This document shows positions 55,561 to 64,000 of a DNA stretch of 64,000 nt, piece after piece; position 1 is the first letter of the stretch, and every line of letters starts with the position of its first letter. The notes below the pieces were generated by a model that had not been told where the DNA came from, did no database searches, and worked only from the letters and a program-made list of their open reading frames with translations. This stretch comes from Atopsyche davidsoni (taxonomy: Eukaryota > Arthropoda > Insecta > Trichoptera > Hydrobiosidae): the NCBI GenBank assembly GCA_022113835.1, contig JAILWY010000012.1, positions 16,492,001 through 16,556,000 on the forward strand, given 5' to 3'. The translations under genes were made by a program, and so were the position numbers.

Positions 55561-58500
55561 TATTGAAAGTATTGTTTTACTCTACGTTCAACCGAGTCCG
55601 GTGTGTACCCAACGGTCACATAACATACAGTTAGTTAAAATATCCGCATGATTTATTTTAGGCGATATCGCAAGTCGTCATGAATAATGCAGACAACAAG
55701 ATGAATGCTTCAGCCTTGCGCTTAAAACGTTTTATGCTTTTAATATAAATAAATCGCTTTTTTTGATGTTCCCCTCATTCATTCTCACCTCTGGAACGAT
55801 GCTACGAAGATTGCAGGTTTTATAGTTGTAATTAGGTTTTCTTTAGATCTATATTGGTTTATAATTTGATAGGAAGTAGTTGAAATTTATTTGCGTTTAT
55901 CCCGAAAAACATGTCTCTTGTTTGTGTAACCTTATATTCCAGTAAGATAATCATTACGCGATCTCCTAACTCAATTGTATTTTTTTTATTAAATAACTAA
56001 ATACTTATAAAAATATATATGTGTATTCATGTTTATGTTATAAGAAAGTTTGTGGCCAATTTTTTTTTAATTCTTTAATTTTGGTCACCGCCAATGTATA
56101 TTTATTTATAATAAACACTTTATGAAACAAGTTACATTTACATAACCTGCTAAGTTTTTGCAGTCCACTCAATGTATTTGGACCACAGGCCGCCTCGTCA
56201 AATAATGTTACTTTCTTCCGAGAGAAAATGTGCTAGTGGTCATCGTAAATATAGTCGGCACTTATCATCTGGTCAACGCACGAGATTGGATGCTGTGTAA
56301 GCACGCATTAGAAGTAATTCGTTTAGTAATATTTTTTACCTGAAACGACGTCAAATAATCGTCCTCCTACCTAAAAATATAACCCTGCCCGAAAAGCTAC
56401 TGTGTTGGTAGAGCCGATCGGATTTAAAATCAAAACAGACGTGTAATTTTCACATCTGTAAAAGGAGATCCATTTACTGAGTACAAATCACGCAGTAAGG
56501 TTAGGTGAGGTTATATTTTCGCATCTTGTTAGAACTCCGCGTCCTAGCAAAAAAAAAAAAAAAACACATAAATAGACATTATACATTGTTCGACGTCCAG
56601 AAATATTAACACACGAAGTAACGACACAAAAAACAAGAAAAAAAAACTCACATAAACAAAGTGTGCGGTTGCACAGACGAGTGATCAGATAATGTCCGAT
56701 CAGTAGACAACTGTCACTCGCCGAGTTATCGTATTTATTTAGGAGTTTTGTTTCAGTACGTTTGTTGCTCGGGTCATGGCTTGCGATACGAATCACGTAC
56801 GATAGCGGCCGCAATGGCACCAATACGTCACGTATACAATACATTCCCGCGCCGTCCAGCTCAATGGACCGTAACGACGGGCACAATCGGATAAACGTTT
56901 AATTTTCATAAGTGAAAGATAAATTAGAAGAAAAAAATATCGATCGAATAGGTAATCTGAATAGTACTTTTACAGTTTCAAATGTTTTTTTTTTAATTTC
57001 TTGTATGGCCTTACATCAATTTAAAAATCTTCAATTATCAAAATGAGTCGATATTTCCCATCACTAGTGCATTTTTTGGTGCAAAATTACATATTGATTT
57101 GAAAGGGTCCCTTTGATGCAAGAGTAAAAAAATGTATTATATAATTGTAATGTACCAAGCCGCATTTGTTCTCACAGGTACTCAGAAAACCCGCCCATGG
57201 TTTTATGGTTGCATTGTATATGGCGCCGCCCGGGTAGGTTTTGTGATCGCATTCCCAGGCGCAAAATCTAATCTGCATCTCGTTTGTTAAATCATGTACG
57301 CCACGTGTAGTTTTATTGTGAATATCTTATGTTACTGTGTATTTCTCTTAATAAAAACGACTACGAACGAAAATAAATTACGCGTATATATTGTGAGTGT
57401 ATTCACAAACTTTTCAACAAGAGCCTTAACCATTACCAGATACGATAGTAAATTAAACTGAAACAGTAATATCTAACAAGTAGGTAAGAAATATACAATA
57501 CGAGTACCATCACAAAGAAAATATTAAAACAGCGATGGATTGATTGAACATGATGGATTTCTTTGAAGTTAACACTACAGTAAAATTACATTAGCAACAT
57601 TGTAATTTTTAAATGCTTTTACGTCAAATTACAAAAAGAAGCGTCAATCAGCAGGGAGAACAATTCACCCGGCACACTGAATGCAGAGTGCGATTACGAG
57701 ACGTGCATTCGATTCAGCCCATTAAAATGATATTAATTTTCGATCCGTCTTCCCCGCCGAGGGTTGCCCAACTTCCGCGCGGAGGTCACACACTAAATAG
57801 GGCGTGACTCCGAGTGCGTAATCCCTTGCGGGGGGAACTTTGCTCGGCGCAGAGAAAGCCGCGGCGCTTTTCCGGCCGAGCGGCGACGCCCGCCTTGTGA
57901 GCACCATCGGTGCCTACTTGCTCAATGGTCCGCTCTTCCTGAAAAAAATCAACACGAATACGCCGAAACCTCGATACAACGGACCCCGGTTCAACGGGCT
58001 TCTGATATAACGGACAAAAAATCCGGTCAAGTGAAAAGAAAAAAAATGAAAACGTTTTGAATGCGAAGATGTACAAAAAAAAAATTTTTTTTTTTTTTTT
58101 TTTGTTATTATCGAGGGTTGATTATTATAAAAAAATACAGCAAACTGCAAAAGTGCAAAAAAAAGTTGATTCCTTTTTAAATAGGATTACTGAACGCAAG
58201 CGCGTCGATATCAAACAGCGAGTTATATGGGAACCGTGCAATACAATAAATACTCAATCAGGCTTATTTATTTTTATTAAATTTGTGAGTTCATAGAAGG
58301 AAATTGTAACAGTTTTCAATATGTTTTTTTTTTTCAATTAAGTTGATTGAATGTTGGTAAACGAAAACCGTGTTATAAGAGTATCGTGTCATAGGACTTA
58401 TGTCGCATTACCAGCTCCGTATTACTATATGCCAGAGGATTAACAGTATACTTATTATTCATCAAGTGGCTCTCCTCAGAGAAGGTTGGCGATTATTTCA

Positions 58501-60608
58501 CTGAGCATATATTCATGCTGAGCCAGTGTTCATGGTTTTCTAAGAAGAAAATAGTGTAGTGAGTCTTCGGGTCATGATATATCGCAGTTTAATATTCTGC
58601 TGTCCAATTGTATTATAATATAATCTTTTCTTTACAAATACTCCTGCAAAAGGCCAGGTATTTCCAGAGCACATCCCTCCACAATCATTCCAAGTCCACT
58701 ACTCCATTACACACGCTCAGGGTAGTACAGTAACAGTATACATGAAATAGAATACTAATTCACACCTCCCAGTGACTTAATTTCATTAGCTTTTCTTTGC
58801 ACTCTCGGTTATTCACAGGAAACAGGTTGGCGAAAGGATCGATTCACCGAGTTGCGAGAGCCAAGAGCTGTGACTTCGAAAAAAAATCTCGTCGTTTCGC
58901 GAGTGCATCGTGTGCCCATAACGCGTTTTTTGAGACCGATCTGCACGAGCGGAATAAACGTGCGCTCATATATTTTTTAATAACTGATATCTATTGATAT
59001 TCCGAGGGGTCGGCAAGCTTGTAAAAATGAATGAGTAAATTAACAAGACGGTTATGTGTCGGTGCGAGGTTTTTCTCGATCAGAGCTCGCGGCGTAACGA
59101 GAAACAGCCTGCGGATGAAATGCCGCGCTCGACTGCCCGCGGCTGATTACCATCAATTTATTCATGCATTGGGATAGCTTTATGAGAGTTCCGATGGAAT
59201 ATTCCACTGCGCTTGTTTCGTATCATAAAAATAAACCAACGGATTGCCGCAAATGTGATTACCGTATTGGTTAAGCCAACACCGGCTGCCTTTTTTATAT
59301 CGAGATGGCGTTGCTTTCAATATGTACACAGTGGCAATATTGGTTTTCTGGAAGGCTGTGATGTGACTTTCATAGGACGGCGTATTTTTTTTATGGATTT
59401 ATTATATTTCCAGTGAATAGTGAAAAAATCAACAGCACACATTTTGAAAAAGTAATTACCGATTTTTTCACCTATTTTTGAACAGGTGTAACAATGACAG
59501 TCATAGCTATTTATTGAGACATAAAAAATCAGTCCCAACGCAATAGTATTCTTGAATGTTTTTTTTTTTATAACGAGCAGCCGCCATCTTTAAAGCAATC
59601 GCAGTAACGCAATAGAGTCGTAGGACGATTAAAATTTTCACGGTCAATAAGCATAACTCACTTTTTTTTTACGTCTAACTGCTCCTAACTAAACGTGGCG
59701 ACAGCGCGGCCGCTTTAGACCTAAAAACGCCCACTGTAGTGAAATATATTTACAATTCCATCTATTCCAGATTTATGTCATAATAAATACACACAGTTCA
59801 AAATACACGCCACTAAACACGTTATTACTTTTAATTTTATGTTTTTTTTTCAAATTAACTGTGTTTTACACTATTTGAAACTTCTAAGTTAATCTATATT
59901 GACTTTGGTTTTACTTGGAAGGAAATTTATTTATCAAGTTCTTGGTAATGCTGCCTCTAATAATTAATGTTTAATTCGCTTTACTCAAGAGGAAATCACA
60001 GCCAGTGCTGGCGCAGTGAAGCAAGTAATCAATATTACGGCGATCGACGTATTTTTTGCCAGTCACAACTGGCGTAATGAACCTCATGTATTTTTTTTTT
60101 AATGCGCAAATACAATAACAGTCGTATGAAAAATAAGGAATAATTTACATTTTGTATATAAGAGTCAAAGTGATATTAGTGAAAGGTAAAGAGAAACAGT
60201 AAATCTTCAATTCTAAATAAGGATATGACAAAAACACGATAATGAGCATAATTGATTGTTTTTATCAAATATTTTTTTTATTAACCTAACCTTCCTTTAA
60301 CGCAATTAAGAAACTCAGAAAAAAGTAAATACTGTTTAAAAAATAAGAATAATTGAACGGAAACCGCTTTGCTTTAAATAAAACTAGAAGGACCCATGAC
60401 ATTAGATAAATAAACGCAAAACTTGTTTTCGTTATATAGAGTGGCTCATTGTTTGCAAGGGCAGTTAGGCGAGATAATGCAGCTAATGCTGCATTGTAAT
60501 CCATGGCCTCATTTACGGCCACCACTTGCGCACACTTATCTCAGAAAACGGAAACGGGAACCGCGAAATCGAAATATTAAAATAATTTAACTAAATTCAA
60601 CATCTATA
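55561..60608. other. Intergenic DNA with no recognised host gene
   Basis: AT-rich with isolated GC-rich patches, for example near 56.8, 57.8 and 59.1 kb. Apart from the element at 57961 I see only chance open frames. Segments near 54940-55000 and 57270-57340 share a GTTTGTTAAA...TTTATTRTGAATATC pattern and may be one more low-level repeat. Confidence 0.5.
57961..58230 (-). mobile_element. Degenerate relative of the 53.7-kb pogo-type element
   Basis: It starts next to TA with a decayed terminal repeat (GAAACCTCGATACAACGGAC). On the minus strand it carries the same interior block as 53790-53850 (GATATCGACGCGCTTGC, then GGAATCAACTT). The plus-strand frame here includes QKKVDSFLNR, which resembles C-terminal tails of pogo transposases, but this is weak. 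The far end is unclear. Confidence 0.6.
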
Positions 60609-61018
60609 TCGACAACAAAGTAGTGGAGAGAGTAAAAAAGATTCTAGTATTCGGGCAGCCGGTTGAATGAGAACTGGGATCCTGACCAGGAAATCAAAGT
60701 GAGACAAAACGAGATTCACTAAGTGTTATGTCGTCTCAGTTCTCCTGTATGGAGTCGAAGCCTGAATACTCAAGACCACTACTATGCGAAGAATTGAAGC
60801 GGCATAAATAAAGGAGAATCCGGTTGACCGCGTCACAAACGAAAGAGTCTTGCACAGAATGCGCAAAGAAAGAGAACGAAAGGTCTCACATTTTTCGCAA
60901 CAATAAGTATGGCATCCTCCAGCTGATTGTCCAAGGAAAAATCCATTTGCGCCAGTGGCTGGAGATCGGAAGTGTAGCCGGACATGATGGAGACGAGCTC
61001 AATGAAATGGTCACTTCA
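60609..61018 (+). mobile_element. RTE-like non-LTR retrotransposon relic (C-terminal end)
   Basis: Broken frames spell NKVVERVK, LLYGVEA-stop-ILKTTTMRRIEA, DRVTNERVLHRMRKERE and NKYGILQLIVQGKI. This series is characteristic of the end of insect RTE-type endonuclease/reverse-transcriptase polyproteins. Several stops and deletions show it is inactive. Confidence 0.85.
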
Positions 61019-61359
61019 AAAGAACTTGTGATGATATTACTCCACAAACAGTGATCCACCTTGTGGGTTCATGCCCCATCTTTGGTCTTCAGAGACACCA
61101 ACTGGAGAGCCAATGCCGACAGGAAGGTCTGAGCCTGGATGACCTGAAGTTGATGAAATCACTGGATGGCTTCTTGAAGCGTGTTATCGGAACCATAAAA
61201 AAGATAAACCAGGGGGTGTAGCTTCAGTCACTCTCATTTATAGATCAATTCGATCGACTAGTTTGGAAAGTTTCCCCAAATAGCAACGACAAACCTTGTA
61301 TATAACAAGCAAGGTACTGTAGGGGTTAGTACCTACATCGGAACACGTGTCTTACGGCC

Positions 61360-61735
61360 TGTAGGAATGTGACATTCGACCCTGAATCCATTAAATATTT
61401 TATGACTGCCATTAAAGTAGAACATAATCCCTTAGTAATTAGCGGTCAGTCAAAGGCGATCGTATTCAGGCGAGATGTCCTCGCAATGAGACACCCCCGA
61501 TACGTGGGAATCTTCCTGTTTACGCCAGCCACAAAGGCAGCGGGACCCTATATAAGCGGCTTCCCCGCGCCTCTCCAGAGAGACCTCGCGGCATTGAACC
61601 AGTAACCACGTACATTTCTAACCAGTGTAGTTATACTAAATAAACTACGAATACGCAAATATTTCGCCAGCCTTCTGATTTCCAACCTTACATCAATCCT
61701 GCAACCATATCATCTTCATCTTCAACAACACACAC
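61360..61735 (+). mobile_element. Possible solo LTR or LTR fragment
   Basis: It starts with TGTAGGAATG, contains a TATA box (TATATAA, 61549-61555) with GC-rich flanks and an AATAAA at 61639-61644 about 85 bases further on, then pyrimidine/CA-rich sequence. This compact promoter-plus-poly(A) arrangement is typical of insect LTRs. No partner LTR, primer-binding site or gag/pol frame was found, so it is tentative. Confidence 0.35.
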
Positions 61736-61892
61736 TCAACCTGCGGCGAATTGGTGACATCATTATTCATCGGCAAAAGTACCAAACCTATATACAAAAA
61801 AAAAAAAAAAAACGACGAAGAACTAAACGGCAACCTGCCAATCAAGTGACCTTTTTTTGACAATGCCGATGAGCGGGCGGGCTTGGGTTGGG

Positions 61893-61912
61893 TTAGGTTA
61901 GGTTAGGTTAGG
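61893..61912. repeat. Interstitial (TTAGG)4 tract
   Basis: Four perfect TTAGG units preceded by GGGTTGGG. It is the canonical insect telomere unit in an internal position. Confidence 0.85.
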
Positions 61913-64000
61913 GGGGTTGACCTTTACGGCCGCGACATTTCGCCGGGGGGGGCTCCGAGTGTGAGAGTCGGCGGACTTTCGTTTGGGCCGCTCCCGCCGC
62001 TGACCGCCGGAAACCGGTTCCGCGGCGCGGTTTTCGCACCGAACCGGGCCTCTTCGCGCGACTTCGGCCTGACACACATATAGAACACTCATTGCTTTAT
62101 TATTTTGCCGGTGAAAAGAAAGGTCTTAGCGCGGTGCTTCGGACGAAACGCGAGTGCTTCACTTTCGCAAAAATTAATTTAAACGCTGACCGTGTGAGGC
62201 TCTCGGGATGTGTTGGCTTGTTGAAGCACGCGAATTTATTTTTTTATATTTTTTACAGAAAAAGTGGTGGACTTCCATTATCATTTATTAATTTATATAG
62301 TACAATCGTTTGAAATAGCACTGTACAGAATCCCTGATTAGTCAAGAATGTTCACGAATTCTTATTTTGCTTGTAAATGCCAACACGTAAATGCGAATCT
62401 AGTCACGTAAACATATAAAAATGTAGAAAATCAGTAAATTTTAAATAAACATTTTATTATTAACAACTCATCTTTCTCATACTCATTCTGAATAAATAAA
62501 AACTGGATTGATTTTCCGCTCCATGTATTGCAATCCAAATTCGAGCAGGCAAAACGTAATAAAGGTGCTTTTCTAAAGCTAACATTTTCATTCAACTGAA
62601 AATTATTAAAAATATATTTTTATGTAAATTTACTGAATAGTGCTGTAACAATTGAGATTTGTTTTAAGCTTTTAAAATTAGTGAACCTAAAAACTCTGTT
62701 GTCACGTTGTTTACCTTGGCGTAAAAAGTTTATGTAAAACGATTGAACTCTCGTTTTAGTTTCGCGTAAAAGAAAGTAGACAAAACTTACGATCCCCGAT
62801 ATACAAAATGACTTCCGATTAGTAAACTATTCAACATCCTCGGTGATACTTATGCTCGGTTAGAATGATAAAACTAGAGCGCGTATTATCTGTGTCATGT
62901 CGCGGTAATCTCTACTCGATTTAAGCAGGTAGCGAGCCCGGTGCATTACCTTTTGTAGTCGCCAATTAGTGCGTGCACTCGCTCTGAAATGCAACGCATT
63001 GCATTTCCTCTCACGAAAATCACACAAAAACCAATGATAGACTGCAGGATGATCCCGCGAATAACTTCAAACTATTTCTTAATGAGATTTACTCAACCCG
63101 ATAATTTATGAATGAATTCGTCGAAATATTGTTTATTGCAATATGTACTGTGGGTTATATTTAATTATATTGATAAATCGATATTTGATTACTACGATAG
63201 CAAGGTTGCTTATGTTTAAACGTATTGCAATAAAATAACAACTGTCGGACATGATTTGCATAATAATAAGAAAAACCCACTCGTGTGTCGCCTTCGGCTG
63301 TATTTTTCTAGATTGGTTTTGAGTCAACTGCATGCAATTGCTTTTGTTATAATCACTTATATATAAATAAAATAAAAAAATAATTAAATCTATCAAAATA
63401 CAATAAATCTAATTGAAAATATTTTATTTCTATCTCCACTTCAACTATCATCATTATAAGTATAACTATGTGATACTTTGATAAGTTTTTTCACGATTTA
63501 ATAAAAGCACACACACGAGAATGTAAATATTAACTATTTCTATGCTAATACGGTTTCGAAATTGTGTTTACTGAATTAAATTTTAATGGTAATGTTCATC
63601 TGGTGTGCAATGTTGATTTTAATTTAACAATTAGTACTCGGCTTTAAAATTATTATTAATTTACAAATGCTAAGTATTTCTTTAAACATTTGATAAGAAC
63701 GCTTGACGTAGGGAATAAAATACACATACAATTTGTATTGAACAAATGTTGAAAATTTTTGAAATCGTCTGAATAAATCATGAACTCAATCTAATGATTT
63801 AATGCGAAACAACAATAATAAAAGTCAATTTTAAAAATCAACTTTTATTCGGGTAATCGTTTTTCTAATTTTTTAAAACACGTATCAGATTTTTGATTCT
63901 GAAGTAACTCGTTAAAATAAATTGATTTTTCGTCACAATGTTTACGGTTTTTAACAAATTATGTATCATTATCCTTGCATATTTATCACTCGAGTTTTCT
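61913..64000. other. Terminal intergenic stretch, nothing recognised
   Basis: A GC-rich patch at 61913-62075 is followed by AT-rich DNA to the window end. No exon, RNA gene or transposon end was supported. Confidence 0.5.

Overview
The window is nuclear DNA from an insect. It is AT-rich with short GC-rich islands, carries spliced genes with GT-AG introns, and has a short (TTAGG)n tract of the insect telomere type. The order is not established from the sequence. No prokaryotic, organellar or CRISPR features were seen.

Layout: (1) 2.4-10.9 kb, + strand: two tandem paralogous secreted serine carboxypeptidases of the CPVL / vitellogenic / venom-carboxypeptidase type. Both have eight coding exons, including a 38-nt-class signal-peptide exon that single-frame ORF finding misses. 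(2) 13.7-21.7 kb, - strand: a complete TM9SF2-type nonaspanin (658 aa). (3) 22.9-27.8 kb, - strand: a complete XPG/ERCC5 (mus201) excision-repair nuclease (1203 aa). (4) 28.7-32.9 kb, + strand: Suppressor of Hairless (RBPJ/CSL), the Notch-pathway DNA-binding factor (493 aa), divergent from XPG across an 883-bp GC-rich shared promoter interval. (5) 35.3-51.9 kb, - strand: a complete myosin VIIa (crinkled, 2166 aa). Its first coding exon holds only 18 coding nt and sits 6.1 kb upstream of the second. (6) 52-64 kb: no host gene recognised. This stretch is upstream/intergenic DNA with transposon relics: a pogo/Tigger-type MITE and a relative, a fold-back repeat family, Jockey-like and RTE-like reverse-transcriptase fragments, and a possible LTR.

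All exon joins given for the six genes were checked for reading phase, and all close in frame from ATG to stop. The genes do not form one pathway. The two carboxypeptidases are a local duplication. XPG and Su(H) share a promoter interval, and Su(H) and myosin VIIa are tail-to-tail. From memory, Su(H) and ck are also close neighbours in Drosophila (35B), which would make this old microsynteny. I found no convincing undescribed molecular system. The most noteworthy points are the altered substrate-recognition residues shared by both carboxypeptidases, the base-composition mosaic in the first of them, the hidden small first exons, and several short transposons with clear ends and target-site signatures.
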